Shown piece by piece: positions 34,296 to 41,770 of a stretch of 64,000 nt of DNA. A program made the translations under genes and the position numbers. This DNA comes from Clostridiales bacterium (GTDB lineage: Bacteria; Bacillota; Clostridia; Christensenellales; Pumilibacteraceae), in the NCBI GenBank assembly GCA_014799665.1, contig JAAVHP010000007.1, forward strand, positions 121,784-185,783, written 5' to 3'. The notes below the pieces were generated by a model, which had not been told where the DNA came from, made no database searches, and saw only the letters and a program-made list of their open reading frames with translations. The first letter of the stretch is position 1. The number at the start of each line of letters is the position of its first letter.

Positions 34296-34408
34296 GGGAC
34301 TTGAACCCGCAGGGCACGAGCGTTAATAAAATATGCCTGTGGCATATTTTTAGCGAGGGCGCGAGCAGCTGCGCTGCGAAGCGGGCGAATTGCGAAGCAA
34401 TGCGCGCC
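34296..34408. repeat. 113-base hairpin-rich insert between two copies of the tRNA-Thr 3' end
   Basis: The insert begins with GGGACTTGAACCCGC (34296-34310), the exact reverse complement of the tRNA-Thr T arm at 34234-34248. It then contains several small palindromes: ATATGCC-TGT-GGCATAT, GCAGC/GCTGC, and a GCGAATTGC / GCAATGCGC pair. It has no coding potential. This looks like a palindromic repeat unit or the product of a template-switch event at the tRNA. Confidence 0.75.
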
Positions 34409-34460
34409 AGTCCCATCTTCGGCTCCAAGCCCCCTTTTTAGGGGGCTTTTGTCGGTAAAA
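34409..34460 (+). repeat. Direct repeat, copy 2: tRNA-Thr 3' end plus terminator
   Basis: Repeats 34243-34295 with one base deleted, including the CTTCGGCTCCA tRNA end and the AGCCCCC/GGGGGCT terminator. It does not form a whole tRNA, because only the 3' part is present. Confidence 0.9.
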
Positions 34461-34487
34461 ATTTATTTGAGTACAGGAGAATGGTTT

Positions 34488-35090
34488 ATGAACAAAGATC
34501 TCGGCAGTCTTAAAATATATTTACTCGACAGAGATATAGAAATGTGCTCGGCATGGCGCAAGCATTTTTTCGGCATTAAAAACGTAGAAGTAGTGTGCAT
34601 GGACTTTTTGGCGTTCATGAAAACGTACAAGGTCGATTGCGTGGTTTCGCCGGCGAACGGTTATGCGCTTATGGACGGGGGATACGATCAAGCGATATCT
34701 GATTATTTCGGCTGGGATCTCCAAGCCCTCGTTCAGAAATATTTAATCGAAAACCTCTACGGCGAGCAGCCCGTCGGGTCGAGCATTATACTCGATACCA
34801 ATATCGAAGGCATCAAGCTCATTCACACGCCGACTATGCGCTATCCCGAAAAGATACTCGATCCCGCAGTGATCTATCACTGTATGCGCACCTGTCTTAT
34901 TACGGCCTTGCAGAACGGCGTAAACACGATGGTCGTTCCCGCGTTCGGCGCGGCGACGGGCGAGGTCGACCTCGAAACTGTGTCCGATATGATGTGGTGG
35001 GCGTATGAGCAGATAGGCAATCCGCCGCAAAAGCTCGATTGGGAATACGCGCGCACTAATAGATTTTGGGTCAAGAAAAACCGCGGGTAA
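34488..35090 (+). CDS. Macro-domain protein
   Basis: 200 residues. I chose ATG 34488, seven bases after AGGAGA (34475-34480). The core VDCVVSPANGYALMDGGYDQAI matches the macro-domain phosphate-binding entry (V-x-x-x-N/S-x-A-N-x-x-L-x-x-G-G; key parts SPANGYALMDGG), and VVPAFGAATGEVD corresponds to the second phosphate loop (P-x-x-G-x-G-x-G). Macro domains bind or hydrolyse ADP-ribose derivatives. The N-terminal 40 residues add a strand-helix unit (KIYLLDRDIEMCSAWRKHF). The gene stands alone between the tRNA cluster and the FNT gene. The catalytic type cannot be fixed by eye. No toxin partner such as an ADP-ribosyltransferase is adjacent. Confidence 0.8.
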   Translation: MNKDLGSLKIYLLDRDIEMCSAWRKHFFGIKNVEVVCMDFLAFMKTYKVDCVVSPANGYALMDGGYDQAISDYFGWDLQALVQKYLIENLYGEQPVGSSIILDTNIEGIKLIHTPTMRYPEKILDPAVIYHCMRTCLITALQNGVNTMVVPAFGAATGEVDLETVSDMMWWAYEQIGNPPQKLDWEYARTNRFWVKKNRG

Positions 35091-35095
35091 TTCGA

Positions 35096-35125
35096 TTGAC
35101 AATTTACGACGAAAATATGTATAAT
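35096..35125 (+). promoter_or_regulatory. Promoter of the FNT channel gene, start site on the ATG
   Basis: TTGACA (35096-35101), 18-base spacer, TATAAT (35120-35125). The expected +1 is 35132, the A of the ATG. Confidence 0.82.
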
Positions 35126-35131
35126 TAGAGT

Positions 35132-35947
35132 ATGAATACTCCTAAACAAATCGCCGAGAACTATAACGGCATAGCGCAAACGAAAACTACGCTGAATTGG
35201 TATAAGCTACTCATACTCGGCGTGCTCGCGGGCGCGTTTATCGCATTGGGCGGTGTGGTCGCAACGATTGCGGGCAGCGGGTTCGAGGGTGTGCAGGCGA
35301 ACTTGATCAAGGGCGCGGTTTTTCCGCTCGGGCTTATGCTCGTAGTAATCTGCGGCGCAGAGCTGTTTACAGGCAATTGCTTACTTGTCGCTCCGCTCAT
35401 GAGCAAGAAAATTAAGCCGCTCGGTATGCTCAAAAACTGGGGTTTGGCGTACGTCGGTAACTTTATCGGCGCGGTGCTTATCGCTGTTCTTGTAGTATAC
35501 GGGCACGTTTACAGCGAGCCTGCCGCAACGGCAAGCGTTATAACCGCCGCCGCCAAGTGCAACGCCAACTTCGGCTATGCGCTGTTAAAAGGCATTCTTT
35601 GCAACATACTCGTATGCCTTGCCGTATGGGCGGCTATGGCGAGCAAGAGCGCGGGCGGCAAGATCATAGCTTTATATCTCCCCATATTCGCGTTTGTTGC
35701 TTGCGGCTTCGAGCACAGCATAGCTAATATGTTTTACATAACTTCGGGGCTTATGGCTTCCGCCGAGTACGGTATAGCCGCGGCGGGGCTTAGCTTCGGC
35801 AACGGATTGGTTTTCAGCTTACTCGCTTCTACACTGGGTAATATAATCGGCGGCGCGCTTATCGCGGTCGCGTATTGGGCGGTATACTTCCGTCCCGAAA
35901 AGGTCAAGGTCGAAGAAACCGACCCCGACCCCGAACAAAAAAATTAG
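35132..35947 (+). CDS. Formate/nitrite transporter (FNT) family channel
   Basis: 271 residues with six membrane helices. It shows the FNT signatures: the first helix GVLAGAFIALGGV, the loop CGAELFTGNCLLV, the second half-repeat CNILVCLAVW, and the central-His motif GFEHSIANM whose His lies in the pore. FNT channels move formate, nitrite, hydrosulfide, lactate or acetate. With a desulfidase-type gene in the window, a sulfide or formate channel is plausible but not shown. The C-terminal tail is acidic (VEETDPDPEQKN). The ATG coincides with the predicted transcription start, and only a weak AGAG precedes it. degV starts 8 bases after the stop, so the two are probably co-transcribed. Confidence 0.9.
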   Translation: MNTPKQIAENYNGIAQTKTTLNWYKLLILGVLAGAFIALGGVVATIAGSGFEGVQANLIKGAVFPLGLMLVVICGAELFTGNCLLVAPLMSKKIKPLGMLKNWGLAYVGNFIGAVLIAVLVVYGHVYSEPAATASVITAAAKCNANFGYALLKGILCNILVCLAVWAAMASKSAGGKIIALYLPIFAFVACGFEHSIANMFYITSGLMASAEYGIAAAGLSFGNGLVFSLLASTLGNIIGGALIAVAYWAVYFRPEKVKVEETDPDPEQKN

Positions 35948-35955
35948 GTGAATCA

Positions 35956-36801
35956 ATGATAAAGATTTTGGTTGACAGCGCGTCGGATATAGACGCGCGC
36001 GACGCGGCGGCTCTCGGCATAGATTTTATACCTATGTTTATTCGTTTCGGCGACACCGAGTACGCCGACGGCGTGAACCTTTCCCATGAGGAGTTTTTCG
36101 AAAAGCTTATCGAAAGCGACGAAATGCCGCAAACGAGCCAAATAAACGAATACCGCTTCGAAGAAAAATTCGCCGAGCTTACAGCGGACGGAAGCGACGT
36201 GATCGCTATTACACTGTCGTCCAAGTTGTCCGGCACGTATAATAACGCCTGCGCCGCGGCGAGTAAGTTTAACGGCAAGGTGCGAGTTGTAGACAGCCTT
36301 AACGCGAGCGCGGGCGAGCGTATGCTGTTCGAGTACGCTCTAAGGCTTATCAAGGACGGCGAAACGAACGTGAATAAGCTTGCGGATATTCTCGACGAGA
36401 AAAAGCATAAGATCTGCTTTCTCGCACTTTTGGGTACGCTCGAATACCTTAAAAAGGGTGGGCGCATATCCGCCGCAGTCGCATTCGCGGGCGAAGTGTT
36501 CTCGATAAAGCCCGTTATATCGATCACTGACGGCGAGGTAAAGCTCGTCGGTAAAGCAATGGGCTCCAAGCGCGGAAGCAATCTTTTGACCCAGTTTATC
36601 GATAAATACGGCGTCGACTTCGATATGCCGTACGTGCTTGTATATTCGGGTACGGACGTTGCGCTATTGGATAAGTACGTAAACGACAGCGCGCATTTGT
36701 GGAAGGATAAAACAGATAAGCTCCATAAGTACATGATAGGCAGTACTATCGGCACCCACGTAGGACCGAACGCGATCGGCGTTGCGTTCTTTGCTAAATA
36801 A
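35956..36801 (+). CDS. DegV family fatty-acid-binding protein
   Basis: 281 residues; I chose ATG 35956 behind AGGTGA because the family start MIKILVDSASDI begins there. The two-lobed DegV fold shows its motifs: DSASDI near the start, TSQIN (lipid head-group pocket, about residue 60), ITLSSKLSGTYNNA, and TLEYLKKGGRIS. In other bacteria such proteins (FakB type) hold a fatty acid for phosphorylation by FakA. Together with plsX in this window, that could feed phospholipid synthesis. No fakA is visible here. A 15-base gap separates it from the next gene. Confidence 0.9.
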   Translation: MIKILVDSASDIDARDAAALGIDFIPMFIRFGDTEYADGVNLSHEEFFEKLIESDEMPQTSQINEYRFEEKFAELTADGSDVIAITLSSKLSGTYNNACAAASKFNGKVRVVDSLNASAGERMLFEYALRLIKDGETNVNKLADILDEKKHKICFLALLGTLEYLKKGGRISAAVAFAGEVFSIKPVISITDGEVKLVGKAMGSKRGSNLLTQFIDKYGVDFDMPYVLVYSGTDVALLDKYVNDSAHLWKDKTDKLHKYMIGSTIGTHVGPNAIGVAFFAK

Positions 36802-36816
36802 TCGCGTTGAGAAATA

Positions 36817-37830
36817 ATGAATAAAGCCGAAAAGAAATTTCATAACAAAATAGTAAAATTATTGCCGTCGAAAGATTTGCAGGCGGCTGTTGCCGAACAA
36901 GATTTCGAGTTCGGGTATTTGGATTTGCTCAGGTTTATCGAGGACTATGCGTCAACGTTCGATAAAAAAATCGAGCTGTTCGGTGAAGCGGCGGAAGTGT
37001 TTGCTGATAAACAGGAAGCAAAACACGCGCTTACGCTGATAGAACATAATAAAAATATTTACGCGGAGTTCATGGTCCCGAGCGCCGACGCGGTGTACGA
37101 AGTCGATATTAAATGCGATCCGTGGGATAAAGAGGACACTTTTATCGCCAAGACATTTGACGATTGCTTGACGATAATCAAGGCGTTTATAAAGCATTAT
37201 GCGGACGTAGGGGCACACGATCACGAGCTTTCCCGATATATAATTACGAAAAAGACGGCGATCCCGCCGAGTAAACCGAGCGATATAGGCAAGAAGATAG
37301 GCTATCTCGGTCAATGCATTTTGGGTAAGGGCTTAAAGGTAAAGTCCGTCGATATTTCGAGCGTTGATTACTGCGAATATGCTTGCAAGAAAAAAGTCTG
37401 CTTCGGTTGCAAGCGTCCGTGTATATGTATGTACAGTCCCGAATATCCTAAGTTTATCGAAAAATACGATTTGGTCGCTTGGCATACGGGCGATTATAGT
37501 TTGATTGACGAAAATAAATGGAACAGCCCAGATGGGTATTCGGACTTGGCGTACGGCGTATATGCGCTCGATATGGACGAGTGCAACGAAGATAGCTACG
37601 TGGTAATGCTCGATAACAAATACGTCCGCGAACGTAAGGCGGGTGAGGGCGATCCCGAAAACGGCTATCCCGTTTATTACGCGCACGAGCACCCTTCGCT
37701 TGCAAAAGTTTTCAAGCCCAAGCTTGACGATATACCGCAAAATGTAAAGGACGATTACCTTTATCTCGTCGGTGCTCTCAAAGAAATAGATTTGAAAATC
37801 ACCATGTCTAAAATAACGGATGAAGATTAG
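36817..37830 (+). CDS. Unknown protein with a six-cysteine cluster
   Basis: 337 residues, soluble, no signal peptide. I do not recognise the family. The N-terminal ~100 residues are helical and charged. In the middle, residues 186-204 hold CEYACKKKVCFGCKRPCIC, a C-x3-C-x4-C-x2-C-x3-C-x-C pattern that could bind zinc or an iron-sulfur cluster. After it comes a region rich in aromatic and acidic residues (YDLVAWHTGDYSLIDENKW; YVVMLDNKYVRERKAGEGD). The start at 36817 has only a weak GAG ahead and may depend on degV translation, 15 bases upstream. It ends before an intrinsic terminator, so FNT, degV and this gene form one transcription unit. Confidence 0.65.
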   Translation: MNKAEKKFHNKIVKLLPSKDLQAAVAEQDFEFGYLDLLRFIEDYASTFDKKIELFGEAAEVFADKQEAKHALTLIEHNKNIYAEFMVPSADAVYEVDIKCDPWDKEDTFIAKTFDDCLTIIKAFIKHYADVGAHDHELSRYIITKKTAIPPSKPSDIGKKIGYLGQCILGKGLKVKSVDISSVDYCEYACKKKVCFGCKRPCICMYSPEYPKFIEKYDLVAWHTGDYSLIDENKWNSPDGYSDLAYGVYALDMDECNEDSYVVMLDNKYVRERKAGEGDPENGYPVYYAHEHPSLAKVFKPKLDDIPQNVKDDYLYLVGALKEIDLKITMSKITDED

Positions 37831-37869
37831 AAATCAAAAAAGAACGCCGTTAATGTGTATTTAATAGGG

Positions 37870-37905
37870 AAACAGCAAGGATTATCAAGTCCTTGCTGTT
37901 TATAT
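37870..37905 (+). terminator. Intrinsic terminator of the FNT-degV unit
   Basis: AAACAGCAAGGA (37870-37881) and TCCTTGCTGTTT (37890-37901), with an 8-base loop, then a T-rich tail. Confidence 0.85.
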
Positions 37906-38016
37906 TTAGTAAATAATCACCGTATTTCAAAACTCTTTTTGCGAGATTTTTTATTTGCGGTCGGGTAAATTTTTGCGAAATCGGTTCAATTTTTTGTGTG
38001 CAAATGGGTATCACCC

Positions 38017-38045
38017 TTGACAGGAGTATTCATTTTTGATATGAT
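38017..38045 (+). promoter_or_regulatory. Promoter of the transglutaminase-LRR lipoprotein
   Basis: TTGACA (38017-38022), 17-base spacer, TATGAT (38040-38045). An AAGGAGAGGA ribosome binding site precedes the ATG pair at 38081. Confidence 0.8.
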
Positions 38046-38080
38046 AAGGTTAAGCTACCTACTTCCATTTAAGGAGAGGA

Positions 38081-41062
38081 ATGATGAAAAAAACTAAAAA
38101 GATTGCATTCAGATTGATTTTGGTGTTTGTTTGTATGATTACGGCATGCTTGACTGCTTGCGCTTCGGGCAACCATACGGACGATTCAAACGGCACGGAA
38201 AGCGCATATAAGATTTGGCTGGATAACGGACATACAGGCAGTGAGGCGGAGTTTCTTGCATGGCTTTCCGACGACGGCGTCAGCGGCGGTATTACGATTG
38301 GGTCCGTCGAAATCAACGAGGATGGCGAATTCGTCGTGAAAGATTCAAATGGAAATGTTCTCTTCAAAAAGAGTATGCCGTTATGCGAGCATACCTATTC
38401 CGGAGTTGAAACCGGATTAGAAGCGACCTGCACTTCTGCGGGGTATCGTTGGAAGGAATGTACCAAGTGTGGCGACAAGGAATACGAAATTTTATCCGCA
38501 ACGGAGCACGAATGGGACAAAGGCACGGTTATAACCCGAGCCGACTGCGTGCATGACGGATTTGCGTATTATACTTGCACCAAGTGCGGCGCAACGCAAA
38601 TGTACACGGACGATGCGACGGGCGAACATCGCTTTGAAAATGGCGTTTGCATCGGTTGCAAAATCACATATGCGAAGATGCTCGACAAAACTTACAATAA
38701 TAATTACGGATACGAGTATTTCACTTCTCTGGAAAAGGGCGCAGGGTTGTGTGGATTGTACGATGAAATCGATAAACAGGTAATGCGTTTCCATAGCGAA
38801 ACTACGGCAAACGCAGAACTCTCGGACGAGGATTACTTGCTACCCGCAATTAATTATGCGTCGTATGGTTTGACGGTGGAAGAAGCCGTCTCCGTGTGGA
38901 AGACATATCTCGACGATAAGCCGCTGTATTACTGGCTCTCCAAATCGCTCACGATTCTCGACAAATCAATCGCGCTGAACGTGGAGACGGACTACGCCGT
39001 CGGTTCGGTGCGCACCGCCTACAACGACGCGCTGTACGAAATTATCGGGGAATATCTCACGATTGCGGAGGAGGAGAGCGCCTATACCGTCGCGCTTGCC
39101 TATCACGATGCGATCATCGGCAAAATCGATTATGCTTACCGGGAAGACGGAATACAACCCGAAGATGCGGCTTGGGCACACAGTATTGCGGGTGTGTTCG
39201 AGGAACGCGGCGCAGTGTGCGAAGGCTATGCGCGCGCCTTCCAGCTTCTCTTAAACGCACGGGGCATTCAAAATGTTTTCGTCACGGGCGAGAGTCGTAA
39301 GGAGAAACACGCTTGGAATTTGGTGAAGCTCGACGACGGCGAGTGGTATTGGTACGATTTAACGTGGGACGATACGCCGGACGTTTACTGGGGAACCTCC
39401 CATACTTATTGCTGTGCGCCGGACGGGGATTTTTTGAAAACGCACACCGTCGGCAGTTCGGCGGATTGGGGCGTTTCCTTTCTCTACGATTTGCCCGCGC
39501 GGGCTGCGGCGGAGTACGATGGCGACGAGATTCTGTATTACGACGGGTTTACTCTTGATGGTACAGACTATGTGGTCGTAGGGTACGATACAGTCAACCT
39601 TTCCCGCATTACGACGGGCGGCAAGTACAGTATTCCCGAAACGGTAGCCTACGGCGGGCGGGAGTTCACCGTCGTCAGTCTCATTAACTTCGAGAATGGC
39701 GAACCGAGCATCCAGAGTGTGCTCTCGCCTGATATTAAATTCGTCTCCGTGTTCGTTCCAAAGACTGTGGTTTATATCAACGAAAATGCGTTGAACGGGT
39801 CGGGGAAATGCGATCTCGAAGCAATTTTCGTCGACGAGAAAAACCCGCGCTTCTGTTCGCAAGACGGCGTGCTGTTTTCAACGGATTTGTACACCCTCAT
39901 TACTTATCCTTCGGGAAGAGCGGGAACGGAGTATTCCATTCCGGATGAAACGGTCTATCTCGCAAAAAATGCATTCGAAAATTCGCGTTGGTCGATCGAT
40001 CTTCAAACGCTACGCCTTGGTAAAAACTTGCGCAACGTAGGGGTTACCAACTTTGGGGACGGCTATCCATATCCGGATAAGACGCATAGGGCGTACAATT
40101 TTATTATCGGTGAGTGGAACTATATTCTTCGCATGATGTCCGGAACACCGAAAATTATTGTCGGCGAGAACCCATATTTTAAGGTTGATGGAGGTTTGCT
40201 TTTAAACAGCGGGGAGACTGTGGTCTTTGCGGCGTTCTTCGATATTGAGAAAGCGGAAATCCCCGAAACGGTGACGGAAATTCATCCCGATGCATTCTAT
40301 GGCTGTAAATTGCTGAAAAGCATAAAAATTCCTTCGGGCGTTACATACCTGTCGTCGATATTCGGCGATTGCGAAAATCTTGAAGAAGTGATTCTTCCCG
40401 AAGGCTTGCGGAAGATCGACGGGTTTATGTTCTGGGGCTGTAAGTCGTTGAAGACGCTTGTCATTCCGGAAACTGTAACCGAGATTGGAGGAAGGACTTT
40501 CTACGGTTGCAGTTCGCTTGAAAGCATCACGATTCCGAAGAACGTGACGAGTATCGGAGATGGAGTATTCGAGAACTGCTCCTCCCTTAAAGAGATTATT
40601 ATTGCCGAAGGTAATACGACGTTTGTTATGAAGGGACGCTGTCTTGTCAACGTGGAAACCAAAACGCTCGTGCAGGCGTTCAACGACAGTGTGATCCCCG
40701 ACGACGGAAGTGTCGAAGTGATCGGGCAATATGCGTTCCACGGATGTGACAAAATTACGGAAATCGTCATTCCCGAAGGCGTTGTATCTATCAAAGCGTA
40801 CACTTTCTCGGATTGCAAAGCGCTCGAAACGCTCGTTCTTCCCGTAAGCCTTGCGCAAATCGGGAAAAGTATTTTCATCACCGTGACCCAAGCACAAATT
40901 TTTTACTGCGGCACGCGTTCACAGTGGGAAGAAATCGAGAAAGAGGGAACGAGTAACGAACAGCCGGATAGTCGTAATACCGTTTATTTCTATTCGGAGA
41001 CGCGACCGACCGCACAGGGCAATTTCTGGCACTATGTAAACGGTACGCCCACCAAGTGGTAA
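38081..41062 (+). CDS. Lipoprotein with transglutaminase-like domain and BspA-type LRR_5 repeats
   Basis: 993 residues; the start could be either of two adjacent ATGs (38081 or 38084). The signal peptide ends in two possible lipoboxes, MITAC (Cys 23) and CLTAC (Cys 27). Residues about 105-195 have C-x2-C pairs in two similar units (CTKCGDKEYEIL; CTKCGATQMY), probably small zinc- or disulfide-stabilised repeats. A transglutaminase-like cysteine protease fold follows, with Cys 380 in GAVCEGYARAF, His 410 in KHAWNLV and Asp 426 in YWYDLTWDD, a complete triad. From about residue 570 there are LRR_5 repeats (FYGCKLLKSIKIPSG; FWGCKSLKTLVIPE; FYGCSSLESITIPK). The architecture suggests surface binding plus peptide cleavage or crosslinking. 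It stands alone with its own promoter and terminator. Confidence 0.85.
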   Translation: MMKKTKKIAFRLILVFVCMITACLTACASGNHTDDSNGTESAYKIWLDNGHTGSEAEFLAWLSDDGVSGGITIGSVEINEDGEFVVKDSNGNVLFKKSMPLCEHTYSGVETGLEATCTSAGYRWKECTKCGDKEYEILSATEHEWDKGTVITRADCVHDGFAYYTCTKCGATQMYTDDATGEHRFENGVCIGCKITYAKMLDKTYNNNYGYEYFTSLEKGAGLCGLYDEIDKQVMRFHSETTANAELSDEDYLLPAINYASYGLTVEEAVSVWKTYLDDKPLYYWLSKSLTILDKSIALNVETDYAVGSVRTAYNDALYEIIGEYLTIAEEESAYTVALAYHDAIIGKIDYAYREDGIQPEDAAWAHSIAGVFEERGAVCEGYARAFQLLLNARGIQNVFVTGESRKEKHAWNLVKLDDGEWYWYDLTWDDTPDVYWGTSHTYCCAPDGDFLKTHTVGSSADWGVSFLYDLPARAAAEYDGDEILYYDGFTLDGTDYVVVGYDTVNLSRITTGGKYSIPETVAYGGREFTVVSLINFENGEPSIQSVLSPDIKFVSVFVPKTVVYINENALNGSGKCDLEAIFVDEKNPRFCSQDGVLFSTDLYTLITYPSGRAGTEYSIPDETVYLAKNAFENSRWSIDLQTLRLGKNLRNVGVTNFGDGYPYPDKTHRAYNFIIGEWNYILRMMSGTPKIIVGENPYFKVDGGLLLNSGETVVFAAFFDIEKAEIPETVTEIHPDAFYGCKLLKSIKIPSGVTYLSSIFGDCENLEEVILPEGLRKIDGFMFWGCKSLKTLVIPETVTEIGGRTFYGCSSLESITIPKNVTSIGDGVFENCSSLKEIIIAEGNTTFVMKGRCLVNVETKTLVQAFNDSVIPDDGSVEVIGQYAFHGCDKITEIVIPEGVVSIKAYTFSDCKALETLVLPVSLAQIGKSIFITVTQAQIFYCGTRSQWEEIEKEGTSNEQPDSRNTVYFYSETRPTAQGNFWHYVNGTPTKW

Positions 41063-41118
41063 TTTAGTGCAAAGGTGATTGCACTTCGTTCCACTTTCGC
41101 GGTTTGCTTCGCAAACAA

Positions 41119-41144
41119 AAAAGAACGCAGTTTAGCGTTCTTTT
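41119..41144. terminator. Bidirectional terminator between the lipoprotein gene and tRNA-Gly
   Basis: AAAGAACGC (41120-41128), loop AGTTTA, GCGTTCTTT (41135-41143). On the minus strand six T follow, so it ends tRNA-Gly; on the plus strand it can end the lipoprotein gene. A second hairpin GTTTGC-TTC-GCAAAC sits at 41102-41116. Confidence 0.8.
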
Positions 41145-41147
41145 AGT

Positions 41148-41222
41148 TGGAGCGGAAGACGAGATTCGAACCCGCGACCCTCACCTTGGCAAGGTGATGC
41201 TCTACCCCTGAGCCACTTCCGC
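41148..41222 (-). tRNA. tRNA-Gly (anticodon GCC)
   Basis: On the minus strand the acceptor GCGGAAG (41222-41216) pairs with CTTCCGC, then T and CCA. Anticodon stem TCACC/GGTGA with loop TTGCCAA gives GCC. T loop TTCGAAT. Confidence 0.94.
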
Positions 41223-41259
41223 ATAGTTTATTAGGTTTTGCTCACAACCGAGCATAGTA

Positions 41260-41288
41260 AATATATCACTTATTTTATATAATGTCAA
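41260..41288 (-). promoter_or_regulatory. Promoter of tRNA-Gly
   Basis: On the minus strand TTGACA (41288-41283), 17-base spacer, TATATT (41265-41260). Confidence 0.8.
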
Positions 41289-41328
41289 GCATTTTTCATT
41301 AAAAAATTTGGAATTGACTTAAAAATGT

Positions 41329-41357
41329 TTGACATTATTTTTTCTTTGCTGTATAAT
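41329..41357 (+). promoter_or_regulatory. Promoter of rpmF
   Basis: TTGACA (41329-41334), 17-base spacer, TATAAT (41352-41357), a perfect consensus. Confidence 0.9.
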
Positions 41358-41386
41358 CGTTACTGTAAACATAAGGAGGTAATATC

Positions 41387-41575
41387 ATGGCTGTACCTAA
41401 ACATAAAACGTCCAAGCAGCGCACGCATTCGCGCGGCTCGCAGTGGAAGTTGTCGGCACCCACGCTGGTTGAGTGCAAGAATTGCCATCAGCTTGTTCAG
41501 CTTCACCGCGTATGTCCCAGCTGCGGTAGCTACGACAACGAAATCAAAATCGAAAAAAATCAAGGTAACGACTAA
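41387..41575 (+). CDS. rpmF: Ribosomal protein bL32
   Basis: 62 residues; perfect AAGGAGGT ribosome binding site (41373-41380). The N terminus MAVPKHKTSKQRTHSRGS is the classic bL32 start. The zinc-ribbon cysteines are all present: Cys 30 and 33 (CKNC), Cys 43 and 46 (CPSC). A component of the large ribosomal subunit. It precedes plsX as in many Bacillota, but the DUF177 gene often found upstream is absent. The C terminus is slightly longer and more charged than usual. Confidence 0.97.
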   Translation: MAVPKHKTSKQRTHSRGSQWKLSAPTLVECKNCHQLVQLHRVCPSCGSYDNEIKIEKNQGND

Positions 41576-41582
41576 TAAAATC

Positions 41583-41617
41583 TACCCCGCAATAGGTAAT
41601 ATTACGGGGTAAATTTT
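41583..41617 (+). terminator. Intrinsic terminator after rpmF
   Basis: TACCCCG (41583-41589), 15-base loop, CGGGGTA (41605-41611), then a T run. The loop is large, so it may be leaky and allow plsX expression. Confidence 0.7.
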
Positions 41618-41622
41618 TTATA

Positions 41623-41750
41623 TTTGAAATCGTATGCATTGCGGGATACGGGCTACGTTTGGTTCGGCGGCTCGGTCATGTAGGTGGGTCTACACTCCCG
41701 TCGCCGCCTCGCCAACTGTTGCCCGTCTGCCACACGCCTACGATTTCAAA
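41623..41750 (+). ncRNA. Candidate structured RNA or hairpin element between rpmF and plsX
   Basis: A 128-base element closed by a perfect 12-base inverted repeat, TTTGAAATCGTA (41623-41634) and TACGATTTCAAA (41739-41750). Inside, ACGGGC (about 41648-41653) pairs with GCCCGT (about 41720-41725), a TTGG/CCAA pair follows, then GGCGGC pairs with GCCGCC, and a GTAG/CTAC hairpin sits at the tip. It ends 5 bases before the plsX ribosome binding site. It is much more GC-rich than ordinary intergenic DNA here. It could be a leader regulating plsX, an independent small RNA or a short inverted-repeat element. No known class was recognised. Confidence 0.5.
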
Positions 41751-41770
41751 AAGTAGGAGATTTATTCTTT

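Noticed and set aside
33569..34345. Open frames on both strands across the tRNA cluster
   Set aside because: They translate tRNA genes (for example SLAQLVEQLTLNQ and LEPSTSSVTG peptides) and have no independent support.
34409..34427. A second tRNA-Thr
   Set aside because: Only the 3' part of the T arm and acceptor is present; there is no D arm or anticodon arm.
41623..41750. SRP RNA, 6S RNA or a known riboswitch
   Set aside because: I looked for the conserved GGAA/AGCA tip of SRP RNA and other known signatures and did not find them; reported only as a structured element of unknown class.
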